64,000 nt of DNA from Bathymodiolus brooksi (taxonomy: Eukaryota > Mollusca > Bivalvia > Mytilida > Modiolidae): assembly GCA_963680875.1 (NCBI GenBank), contig OY804589.1, positions 31,536,962 through 31,600,961 on the forward strand. Reading direction: 5' to 3'. Below are positions 38,301 through 51,500 of the stretch, piece by piece. The notes under the pieces are model-generated. The model worked only from the letters and a program-made list of their open reading frames with translations, did no database searches and was not told the DNA's origin. Numbering within the stretch: position 1 is the stretch's first letter; each line of letters opens with the position of its first letter. Made by a program: the position numbers and the translations under genes.

Positions 38301-41300
38301 CATAAAAGAGATGGCCTCTCTTGAAAAGGGGGTGGGGCAATAGAGTAGTAGTTTACTATCTCTGTACATCTGAAATCTAGTGTGACCTTTAGTGGAAGAG
38401 GTGGACTACTGTGCAAACAAATCTACATTAATTAAATCTCTTAATTAATTTGATATTAAAAAAACGAAAACCCTAAAGTTATGTGTAACTCGAGCATATA
38501 TACCATTTTACAATTAAATTAAGCGTCATTTTGCTGTATGTTTCTGTTGAGAGGGTAATTTCTACGACTTCTTCAACAAATTGTTGTGACGGATAACAAA
38601 ATGTTTTACTTTAATTAAATCTATTAATTTGATACCAAAAAACCCAACACCTTAGGTTATGTGTAGCTTGAGCATATGTACACCCTTCACCATCGTTCTG
38701 CTTTATGTTTAGTGTTGGAAGGGTAATTTCTACGATTTCTACTGCAAAATATGCCTTCTGATAAATTTTTTGAGGTGATTGTTCAGTTTGTTTATATCGG
38801 TGGAATTGTTGACCATCATTGTTTAAACTTTTCTTTCATATAACTATATAAATTTTAATTGTTAATCATCTTTAATATTAGAAATGTGTTATGTTTTAAA
38901 GAAGACATGAAATAATAGAACATTTCCAACTTGATTCTAAAATTATATGCGTTTATGCATATTTATAGGAGTTATTTCCCTTTAATGCAGGCAAAATTGT
39001 TCCTTTTCATGCAAATTTCAATAAATATTACATATTTTTTTTCATAATCTGGACACAATTTTAATGCTGTAACAATTTTTGAATTTTTTTTTGCTGTAAA
39101 ATTATCCTCTGATTTTTTGTTGTTGAAATTTTAGGAAAATTATTTTCAAATTTTTTGTTATTTCCATTGCTCTTGCATGGAATCGGTACCAATAAGGGAA
39201 ATAACTCTTGTAAAGATGAAAAAAAAAACCCATTTAATTTTAGTATCAAATTAGAAATGTGCAATGGGTCTAAGGAACACTAAGACTAAGAACATTCTGC
39301 TAATATTCTATTTCGTAATCTCCTACAGACGTTTTCACATATATACGTATTAAGGTCGTTTTATTACTAACAGTGTACGTACGTTTCCAAAACCCTATTT
39401 ACAATACTTACGTTTTCCTTGCATGGTTGGGGTTATGGTGTTTAGTGCCACTTAACAATATTTCAGTTATATCATGGCGGGCAGTTTTATTGGTGAAGGA
39501 AGCCAGAGAAAAACACCAACCTGCCGCAAGTCACGGACAAACTTTATCACATAATATGATGATGGTGATAGACACTGATTGAATAGGTAGCTATAAATCC
39601 AACTACCATACGATCACGACAACCCAACGTCCCCTTTCCTAGCATGGTTCCATATGCCTGTTATGTATGCTGTAAGAAACATTCCTATCACATGTTTACG
39701 TACATAAAACGTAGGTTGCACTTTTCGCTGTGTAGTAGAAATGGACTGTAAATTAAGGAATATCATACATGCAGTCTGAAGGTGCATCATACATGCAGTC
39801 TGAAGGTGCATCATACATGCAGTCTGAAGGTGCATTCACACATGCAGTCTGAAGGTGCATTCACACATTCAAATGTTCCCTTCATGCTTTTCCTATGCTC
39901 CTGTTTCATACATAAATTTGACAGTACAAACACCTATTCAAATACTTTCCAACATGCTTGATGACGTCTTTAGACTATCAAATTTGTGTTTGAAACAGTT
40001 GGACAGGTAAAGTTTAAAGAGAATTTGAATGAAAAACTTGACTGCATAAACACATCTTAAAGGAAGTAATGAACAAGAACGTGTCAATGAAATCAAGTAT
40101 CGACTCTGGACAATCGTCCCACTCTCCACAACAGAATTTGATATGATCAAGAATAGTGGAAGCCACACATGGCATAAAAATGTTTGTAGTTGCATTTATC
40201 AGTGGTTTGTAAATTTGTCCTTTGATCTTAACACACGATACTATATCAACATATATTTTCAAGCAACTAGCGTGATATTAAGTGATTAACGATGTTTTTT
40301 TAAAACGAGATGACGTTTCTCAGTCATCTCTCATCGAAGGGCAAAGCCCCCGAGATGAGAGATGACTGAGAAACGTCCTCGAGTTTTAAAAAAACATCTT
40401 TAATTATTTTGTCGCTATGATAGTATGTCTATCAAGGATTTGGTAATGTGACGTCATTATAACGTCATATTAGAAAACAGCGATATTACTACATGCATCC
40501 TTGACAACGCTTAGCGATAATTGGAATCATCTCAGCGCTTACGTGATATGAAATATATTGGTTTTAAACATCAAAGGGAAAGTAAACAAAATAGCAATAA
40601 CAAATATTATCGTTACTTTCTTTGTATATCTTTGTGACGTTATATTGATGCTACTGATGTCACCTTCTCAAATCCTCTATAAACATGCTATTGCTAATAT
40701 GATTTGCTTGAAATGGAATTCTCATTGCTTCAACTTCAATGCAATATTGCTACGAGAAATCAATTTTCACCACACAGATCAGATGTATTTATTATGCCAG
40801 CTTGATTGATATCCAGCCATTATGCGATTACATTGAATGTTCTTATAAATACGATTTAGCTGTATGCAGGAATTGGAAGGGACTTTACATTTAAAGTATA
40901 AATTTGTATGTTAAGTGGGTTTTGCAAAAATGTGCCTTCAAACTCCGATACAAGTTTTGATGGATTAGCCCTAGCATATATTCCTAAAACTTATGAGACA
41001 GTCTTGGTCAAAACATCTTTGTTAGCCCTTAAATCTCTTAGATTTTTCAATGATTCAATTGACAGTGCCAAGATGGCCCTTTTAGAATTGCAAGAAGTAT
41101 TATTTGCATTGCAAAAAACTTGAGCTGCTTTTAGTACAATTTTGGAAGTTTTAGGATACACTATGCTATTAAGTTAAACATTAAAGTCAATACCAAAACA
41201 AAATATGATCTCCTTCAAGTATTGTACACATTGTCAACATTGTTTTGTTATTTGATAAAATGATGCCTTAATTGGTCCTAAATTTGAATCAGATATTAGA

Positions 41301-44300
41301 TTAATGCTACAAAAATGTCTGACCTGTCAATTGAAAATTACCAGATTATAAGTCTCACTTATAATGGTTTGTCTTCCCCTCTTCTATTGAGTCCTGCAGA
41401 AGGTTGTCTTCATATATATAATTTAAACTTTTTATTTTTTCAGTGGACGGTGAATGGATGTTTACGTATTGGTTTCTTCACTAAGAAACAAATAACAGCT
41501 GAAACAGAACTGACCTTTGATTACCAGTTTGAAACTTATGGGTAGGTAGTGTGGAGAGATGTTCCATGGTTTTTTGTGTTTTTTTAAGGGAAAATTGAAT
41601 TGATAAAATATTTGATTTTAGTTCGCTGAACTGTGGATAAACTGAAATCCTGTGAAAACCAAATCATTGATAATCTAGATTCTTGTGGAAACCTAGCTTT
41701 ATTTTACAATACAAAAAAGTGGTAAAATTATCTGAACACCTGTCTATAGTAAACCCAAGAAACTGTAAAATCAGAATACCTGTCTAGGCTTTAAAAAAAA
41801 AGCCAAGGTCCTGTTTATTCAGAACACCCGTCGATGCCAAACCAAAGGTCCTGTATAATCTGAACACCTGTTGATGCCAATCTAAAGGCCCTGTTTAATC
41901 TGAACACCTGTTGATGCCAATCTAAAGGCCCTGTTTAATCTGAACACCTGTTGATGCCAATCTAAAGGCCCTGTTTAATCTGAACACTTGTTGATGCCAA
42001 TCTAAAGGCCCTGTTTAATCTGAACACTTGTCTAGTTTTGACAATTTTCACTATACATTTATAAAATTTATAAAATTAATCCATTTCAGTCTGTTATTTA
42101 AAAATTTTCACTTTATCCAAAATTACCCTCTTTCAGTCAGTCGTTGAAATGTTTTCTCTTTATCCAAAATTAAGTCTTGTTGAAAAGTCATTTCGTCATA
42201 TCTATTTATAGAAAAGAAGCTCAGAAATGTTTTTGTGGAACAGAGAAATGTAGAGGAACAATCGGCATCAACAAATCTACACCATTGAAATCCAAGAAGA
42301 AGACAACTGAACAAGAGGAGGAAAAGAAAACGTCAGAGGAATTGTTCCAAGATGAAGATGTAAGGATCTTAATATCTTATTTACTTTCACTTTAAAATGT
42401 ATATTAACACACTGCTATGCTGTGTATGTGTAGATCTTGTTTACTTTCACTTTAAAATTTAGATTTACACACTGTTATGCTGTGTATGAATAGATGTTAT
42501 TGGCAATTTTGTTAATTTTCAGAAGTTAACAGTTAAAATGTTATTTTGAAAGAATTTTAAGGGGCATAAAGAATGCAGAGAAAATTCATTATTTCTTAAC
42601 CTGGTCAAGAAAAAATTTGATACTGAACTCATGTTTTCATTGAAAAGTTTGAAGATACCCAACAGGAAACAAGCCATAAATCAAAGGACAGAAAATGCAA
42701 TGGCCATCCACAAAACACTACTCAGAAAAAACAAAAATTGAGCAACACGACCCCCACTATAAAACGAGGGTGAACTCTGGTGTCCCAAACGATAAGCAGT
42801 TCTCGCTTCACTGGCGGCAATCATCGTGTTACTCTTGGGAAAAAAATATGGTGACAAGTCATGAATGAGGAAAGAATGGGATTGTGATTATGAGTTATTT
42901 TTTGCGTCGCCAAAGAATTTGTATTTATTCATGAATGCCTACCTAATTCTGTATGTAATTGGTAAATAAGGATATGAATGTAAATGAACATGAGAGACTA
43001 TTCAACATTACACTTAGACACAAATTAAAGTAAAGGAACAGCTTGTAGTTAGAAAGGATATGGATGTAAATAAACATGAGAGACTATTCAACATTACACT
43101 TAGATACAAATTAAAGTAAAGGAGCATCACTTTTAATTGCTGTTTTGTAGTCTTATTTTGGGTTTAAATAATTGATAATTAAGAATTATATACATGTATA
43201 TTTCAATTTATGTTTTTAACAGCTGGAAGAAGAACTTGATTTATTACTGGAGCAAGGTTTACATAACAAGACTGATGTCCTAAATATTTGTCGTTTGATG
43301 GTGAGGGCCGAGGAAACACTGTACCGCATAAAAATTCTGAAAATTGTGCAGGTATGTAATGTTGTTATTGTGTCGGCCAATGTACATGTATGTAATAAGG
43401 TCGTCAAGAAATAAAGAAATTATTGACTTGGAATACTAGAGTAAGGACCCCTGAAAGGACTTTGTTAGTTTACCTGGGCCTAGAGCCCTGGACTGGGTTG
43501 CACAAACTTCAATTAAATTTAAGTCTCAATTAAACTTTAAGTGTAAATTAACTTCATGCACATTTCAAGTAAATTTAAATGTCAATTAAGATTAAATTGG
43601 CACTTAAATTTAATTGAGGTTTGTACAACCCAATCCTGTATTTTTCATTACTTGTTTGAACAAGCTAGTACTAGAAAAAGAAAATTATTGATTTTAATTT
43701 CAAGAAAGATATCTCCTGAAATGACTTTGTTATCTTACCTGGAACTAGAGCCCAGGGCGATTCAAGGACTGTTGTTTCAGTGAGCTGTAAAATTCCAGCT
43801 AGTTTAAATAATTGCTAAATATATTAATAAATAAAAAAAACCTAATGTATATAAACACTAATCATTTATGCAAAGGGTCCTAGATTTCACAATTTTGTGC
43901 TGTGAACAACATTTGTCCCATGCCACATCTAGTTCTTTGTGAAGGCACAGTTTCATAATTTGCTGATCGTGAGTTCTGGTCCCGATCGGGTCAAACCAAA
44001 GATTATAAAATTGGTATTTGTTGCTTCTCTGTTAAGCATGCAGCATTAAAGAGAAAGAGCAAAGACTGGTTGGCTCAGAATCAGGATAATGTGTCCACAC
44101 TATAAAATCCAGCTAAACGTGTTGGTGTAGTAGAAAGCGGACCTCATCATCATTTCATTGAAAATGAACTTTTTCTCGCCGTGATATAGCTGAAAAATTG
44201 TTGAGTTGGCATTATACAACTTAGATTTAACATTTGTTTTCTTGTATATTCTCTGAAAGTTGGGAGCAAATTGAACCTTTAAAGCAACCAATAATTATGT

Positions 44301-47121
44301 TTTTTCTGTCAAAAAAAACCAATATTTGATTACTTTTTTCTGAGTTTATGTGAAACACACTTTATGATACTTGTATTATCATTTGCTATATACTAGAATA
44401 TGTAACAAATTCAATTCAGATATTCAGGCGTCGTTGTCGTGATCGTATGGTATTTGGATTTACAACTACCTGTGCAATTGGTGCCTATCACCACTGAAGT
44501 TGTGAGTTTGAACCCCGTTCATGGCGAGGTGTACTCGATACAACATTATGTGATAAAGTTCGTCAGCGACTTGCGACGGTTCGTTGGTATTCTCCGAGTT
44601 CTCCAGTTTCTTCCACCAATAAAACTGACCCATAATATAACTGATATATTGTTGAAAGTGGCGTTAAACACCATAAACTTAAACCCTAACCTCTCTTAGC
44701 AACAAATAATAATGTTTTTCCCTCAAAAACAACATTAAATTATTTGTTTCTGATTTTATATGAAACACACTTTATAATAATTGTATTATCATTTGTTATG
44801 CACTCGACTTTGTTACAAATTCAATTGAGATATATAATTTTTGAGGACCAGGGTGGCTCAATGAGTTAGGTAGTTGAATTACCTAACAACTCGTACAAGC
44901 CTATCACCAATACGACGTTGGTTCGCACCCGGCTTTGTAAATTACAAAAAGGGTGCACTCGACTCGCAGCCGCAAGTGATAAAGTTTACCAGTTGCTTGC
45001 CCATGGTCGATGGTTCTCTCCGGGTATTCCGGCTTCTTCCACCACTAGAACTGGTCGCCATGATATTGCTGAAAGTGGCGTTAAACACCAAAAATTAATC
45101 AATCAATTTATAATTTTTGACAATAAAATGTTTTAGGATTGTTCTGAAGGAAACTGTCTACGATTGTTCCTGGACTATCACGGATTGGAATTATTGTGGA
45201 CGTGGATGGCAGATAATCGAGAGGAATGCCAGGAACTCAAAGTAAAGGTATATATTCACACTGTCAGGACTTTATGTCATAAAGAACCACATCAGTATTA
45301 TAATGGTTAGTGTGCTCATCTCAAGTGCAAAAATCTATTTCAATGTGTCCATCTAGTACAAAACAGACATGATCATTTTCTCTTAAAAAAATGTCTTGTT
45401 CTCGCTAGTATTTAACTGAGAAAAGTTAAACGATACCAAAAGAGTAATTCAAAGAAAGACAACCGCATAGGTGGCGTAATGGTTAGCGTGCTCGTCTTGA
45501 GTGTGGTAGATCGTGGGTTCGATCCCCGTTCGGTTCAAACCAGTGACAATAAAATTGGTATTTGTTGCTTCCCCTCTAAGCACACATTATTAAGGAGAAA
45601 GAGCATAGACTGGTCGGCTCAGAATCAGAATAATGTGTCCAAGTGGAGCGACATGTCTACCCGTGGACTGTTGTTTCAGTGAGCTAGCTTTATTAAAATC
45701 CAACTCAGCGTATTGGTCTAGAACAAAGCGGACCTCATCATCATTTCACTGAAAATTAACTTGTTCTCATCATGATATAGCCGAAAAATTACTGAATTGG
45801 CATTAAAGAACAATCACTCCCTCAAAGAAAGGCGGATGATACTTTGTTGTAGACAAAAAGGGCATAAAAACAAACAATGGTCTACAAAACACTGAAAGCT
45901 GAAGATTGAGCAACACAGACCCCACAAAAAAAACCTGACAATTTGTGTTCATTGAAGTTCATGAAAATGATATTTCCCGTAAATTATTTATAGTTGCTCA
46001 TTTTGCACATTTTCAGATACTGGAAACTTTGAAAATCTTGCCTATAGCTACAAAGAACATGCTAAAAGACAGTAAAATTTTATCCCTCGTCCAGCGATGG
46101 GCTGGTAGAGAGGAAGGGGAGGAGTTACAGCCTTGTCAAACAATACCACCGCCCCCAGTTCCTACAGAAATGCCAGTCTCTATATTGGCCTCCAGTAAGG
46201 ATAGCCGACAGATGAAGAAGCGTGTCAGGTTTCCTGATGAAACGTCAGGTGACGATAACTTTAGTGAATACACATCAAATGAACTGTACACTGACTTTGA
46301 GAGTCAGCCTGGTGGCGACCCTGTTTCCGAGGCAGAGGTCGTGGAAGGTCACCAGTCGTCTGACATAGATTCAACAAGCGATGAAACTAAAGAAGAGAGA
46401 GAACAACCTGTGAGGTCTCCTGTGGACTCGACAGAAGATTTGGTGTCAAATGTCGAAGTGGAATCAGTGGCTGCCGATAGCTCTTCTGTTTTGGAGGAAA
46501 TAAAATACATTGAACCTCGACCTGATCCTATGGATGAAGTGGCCGTATTAGCTGATGAGTTACTTATTAACTGGAGTGACCTAAAGGTATTCATTTTTAT
46601 TGTATTTTTTTATATATTAGTTGTTAGTTTGGGTATTTTGTAGTTAATTGGAGGAAAAATCAGCATTTGTATACATGTTATATAGACAGGAGGATTTAAA
46701 AACTGATTAAAATGTTCAAAAACTCAAGTGAATATGGTTAGGGTTATTGTGTTTAACGCCACTTTTAACAATATTTCAGTTATATCATGGTGGTCAATTT
46801 TATTGGTGGAGGAAACCGGAGGACCTTGAGAAAACCACTGATCTGTCTTAAGTCACTGATAGACTTTAGTGGTGGTAGGCACTGATTGCAAATGTAGTTG
46901 TAAATCCAACTACCATACAATCATGACCTCGACGGCCCCCTAATGAACATGACTTCAGCCCAAGGTAATGTTTCACTTTATACCACCCTCAAGTGATAAA
47001 GTTTGTCAGTGACTTGGGCAATGTACATGTATGTAGTTGGCCATGAATACTCAGATTTTCTCCAATAATAAAAATGACTTATATTAACTGAAATATTGTT
47101 GATAATTAGTTAATTCATACT

Positions 47122-47160
<39 letters not shown>

Positions 47161-48483
47161 TTTAAGATATTATATTATTCTGCTTATTTCAGGAACTGTT
47201 CAGAATACCAAAGAAACAACAGGTTGAAGAGAGAAAGAGAATTGAAGAAGAGCTAGGTACGTTATTTTGTATGGGTAACACAGGGTGGCATCTAGGAGGG
47301 AACATTGTAAAAATGCCCCTTTAATTTTATAATTCACCCTATTTTGTAAAAAACAAAAGGCATATTGAACACATACAATTCTTCTATTTTCAAATTTTTT
47401 GGAACCTTGTGTGCAAAAACCTTCATCAAGTTGTCCATGTTTTTAATAGTCCACACCCGTAGCTAGAGGTGGCGACCCTGTTTCCGAGGCAGAGGTCGTG
47501 GAAGGTCACCAGTCGTCTGACATAGATTCAACAAGCGATGAAACTAAAGAAGAGAGAGAACAACCTGTGAGGTCTCCTGTGGACTCGACAGAAAACAAAT
47601 AAGCTTTAAACTGTGACTATTAAAGTCCAGATTTTGTTAGAACTCTAACCAATAAAGAGATTTGTTTTGAAAAATTTACTGTAAAAGTCAATATTTTTGC
47701 CGTCAGCGTTTGTTTCGCGATATAAAAACACGGAATTTTTTTTATCCGTATTCGTTTTTAGTGTACATTGCAATGGTTATTTCTGGCTGAGTGCAAACTA
47801 CAAAACGACAAGATATCGACAGATAAACAGTGCCTTCAATGGCTTCAGTCATATATATTTACCCCTATCCTACATAGAAGTGATGAAGTGTTTTTTGCTG
47901 CTAAAGTTTTAATGCCTGCTATAATTAAAAATACTATATTAAAAGAAAGATGACAAATTCATGAAAGCATGTTACAGAATATTTCGTTGTTGACTTTCTA
48001 AAACTTGATTCCTTGTACATAGTCAGTAAATACAATCAGTCTTGGTTTTCATTAAAATTAAGAAGAGAACTGGTTATTTTCAAATATTTCTTCTTTTTAT
48101 TTTTATTATTACAAGATTTTGCTCATAATTTGTCACATACATCTTGATATTATATGGTTTGTAGTTTTTCATTAACATGTCTAACAGTAAACTTGAGACT
48201 ATTTCACATGAGAACATGTTTTTCAAATTTATATTGCAATTAATCCTCAGATGTGAATTAAAGAATGATATTGTGTTGTAAAATTGAATGTTTTAAAAAA
48301 AAAGTATTATTTGAAGACAAAGATGTCAGTGTGTTGTTGCATATATTAAAGGTATATGATACATGTACTGCTAACAAAATTTTTGTTAAGTATTTTATGG
48401 TGAAGTAAACTTTTAACCTAAATTGTTATAGAATTTGTTGAAAATTGTAAAAAACAGGACTTTCTGAAATTTAAATGAAGTGC

Positions 48484-48523
<40 letters not shown>

Positions 48524-51500
48524 CAGACCTCTGGCCGTAATAGCACCTTGCATTGCGAGTCTCTGTAGCCCCCCCCCTCCCTCTGGAAATTCCTGTCTAC
48601 GGGCCTGAATACAATGGGGCATTTGACCCCTTAGTACAAAATTCTAGTTGCAACCTTGGATAACTCACCTAGCAAAAGCATTGTGAATGTCTGGTCTCAT
48701 TTTGCTGCATGTCATCAAAATTTACACATTATATCTCCTGGAGAAATATTTTGCCAAGTGGAACTAAAGTTAAATTGCCATAAGCATTGAGATTAGAAGT
48801 TACAGTACAAGTAAAGTTGATCCTACATAAGTAGAGGCCAGTACAGAGTCTTCAAGATGTCTTCATGAAACAAACAAGGAATGTTCAGTGAATATTAGTT
48901 GACATAAAGCTGCACATTTGCAATTCAAGCTTGAAAGATGTGGGATTCTGTGAAATCCCGGACTAATTTTTTTGATAAATTGTCTTAAAGAAACGTTTGA
49001 GAGAACTGAAGGTGCAATCAAAAATGGACATTGCAGAGACACAGGCAACATTAGGCACAAGACACAGAACAAACACAAAAGAAACAAAAAACACAACACA
49101 CAAAAATTAAAAAGACAAGCAACACAGACCTCACAGAAGAAATGGGGGATAAACCTGTGTGTTTCAAAGGGTAGGTATTGTATATGTTGAAAAGAAAGAA
49201 AAACACACAATTGTATGATTAAACAATAAAGAAACATAAAAATAGTACAACTATTTATTATATAAATATGAATTATTTTACAGATAATTCAGTGAAGAGT
49301 CAAAGAATAGAACAGTTAGAGAGAGATCAGGATAGATTTAGACACTTAGGTAAAGTCTTAATATAACAGTAGTGATCAGTTGATTTAGGTCAGAGATACC
49401 CATTTAGGTAAAGTCTTAATATAGCAGTAGTGATCAGTTGATTTATGTGAGAGATCCCCATTTAGGTCAAGTCTTAATATAACAGTAGTGATCAGTTGAT
49501 TTAGGTCAGAGATACCCATTTAGGTAAAGTCTTAATATAGCAGTAGTGATCAGTTGATTTAGGTCAGAGATACCCATTTAGGTAAAGTCTTAATATAGCA
49601 GTAGTGATCAGTTGATTTAGGTCAGAGATACCCATTTAGGTAAAGTCTTAATATAGCAGTAGTGATCAGTTGATTTAGGTCAGAGATACCCATTTAGGTA
49701 AAGTCTTAATATAACAGTAGTGATCAGTTGATTTAGGTCAGAGATACCCATTTAGGTAAAGTCTTAATATAACAGTAGTGATCAGTTGATTTAGGTCAGA
49801 GATACCCATTTAGGTAAAGTCTTAATATAACAGTAGTGATCAGTTGATTTAGGTCAGAGATACCCATTTAGGTAAAGTCTTAATATAACAGTAGTGATCA
49901 GTTGATACCCATTTCGTGCAAAACCTATTAACAACTAAAATATCATCCCATAGTTCTATATATAGAAATCAAGGATATATGTTTGTATCATTCTTGTAGC
50001 TTGATAATAGATATTATTACATAATGATTTATTTAAACAATTTTATTGGCTATCATGCTGTCACCTGACATTCCGTAAAATTTGATATTGTTTGATTAAA
50101 ACTCGTATTGACTTGGTTTCACTTTCGTTTTCTAACAAAATCTATAAAAAGAATCTTTTTCATTTTAATGTAATAAAACAATTACAGTCTTTTGTATCGG
50201 TCAATACAAGTTTTTATGGACCTTAGAAATCAATATTAACCTCAGTCTAAAGGCTTCGGTGAATATCGTTTTTAAGGTCCATAAAAACTCATATTGACCT
50301 CAACAAAAGACTAATTGTATATTATCATGTGTAAAAGATCAAAGAGGAAAATTACAAATCATCGATAAATAAATTTTATTGCCTAATAATTATGAAAATA
50401 TGTAAAATTTTGTAGCTGCTGGCTGGGATACCAGAAAGAAGAAAAAGAGACCTCCACCACCCCCACCTCCAGACGAGGAGGATTTGACTGATCCAAGTAG
50501 ACCAAGGTATGATATGTCATGTTTGCAAAAGATTGATTAATTTATGCACAAAAAGACGAAACATTGGATATTTTGGTTGAATTTCTTATTGGATGTATAC
50601 AGCATGGTCTGTGTGACCAGTGTCTGTTGTGTTTTCACTTATCATAAGACGTGGAGTACCAGGAGATTTTATGTCTACTAGATGTATAAAGCAAAGGTTG
50701 ATAATGTAAACATTTATATTAGAAGTAGTCAAATCTGTCTTATATGACCTTCCAAGGGAGCAGTGAAATATGGTCACATAAGACAGGTAGTTGTTTAACA
50801 CAGGTTTAATTGATGTGATGTATGTGAAGGGAAATAAAAATTACGGTCACATAATACAAGTTATTGCTTAATAGAGGTGGTCACTAAAGTAGGTTTGACT
50901 GTAACTTAATAGAGGTGGTCACTAAAGTAGGTTTGACTGTAACTTAATAGAGGTGGTCACTAAAGCAGGTTTGACTGTAACTTAATAGAGGTGGTCACTA
51001 AAGTAGGTTTGACTGTAACTTAATAGAGGTGGTCACTAAAGTAGGTTTGACTGTACATGCACTGATCGCTAAGGTTTAAAGGATCCTGGTAGTCTCATTT
51101 TTATGTTTACATTTTTGGTGAAATGAGAACAACTAGATAAATATATAGATATTTTCCAGGTAAGTTTTTAATTGAAATGGATGATTTTTTATCAATACTT
51201 CTACCATTTGATCAGGAACCATACATTTTGGATGAGCAAATATTTACGTAAGGTGAATATCAATGTACTGTTTCAGGAAAGTACTGTTACCTACTCCTCC
51301 AAAGATGAGCAAGGAAGAAAGACGTCAGATATTTGAAGCCCAGGTCAAGGCACAGGAAGAAATGGCAGAGATAGAGAAGCAACGAAGAGAGGCCTATCTA
51401 CAACAATTCTACTCAGACCCTAATAATTACATGTATTATGGGCAAGATCCAAATTGTCCTGTACCTCCAGGATTCCAGCCTCAACTAGGTGAGAAATATG

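Noticed and set aside
45464..45540. tRNA gene
   Set aside because: The same SINE head; the body and tail follow at once.
46349..46594. Antisense gene within exon 10
   Set aside because: Mirror of the acidic Ser-rich coding sequence.
47468..47593. Retrocopy of SETD2 mRNA
   Set aside because: Only an internal part of one exon is present, with no exon-exon joint or poly-A tail. Local DNA duplication is simpler.
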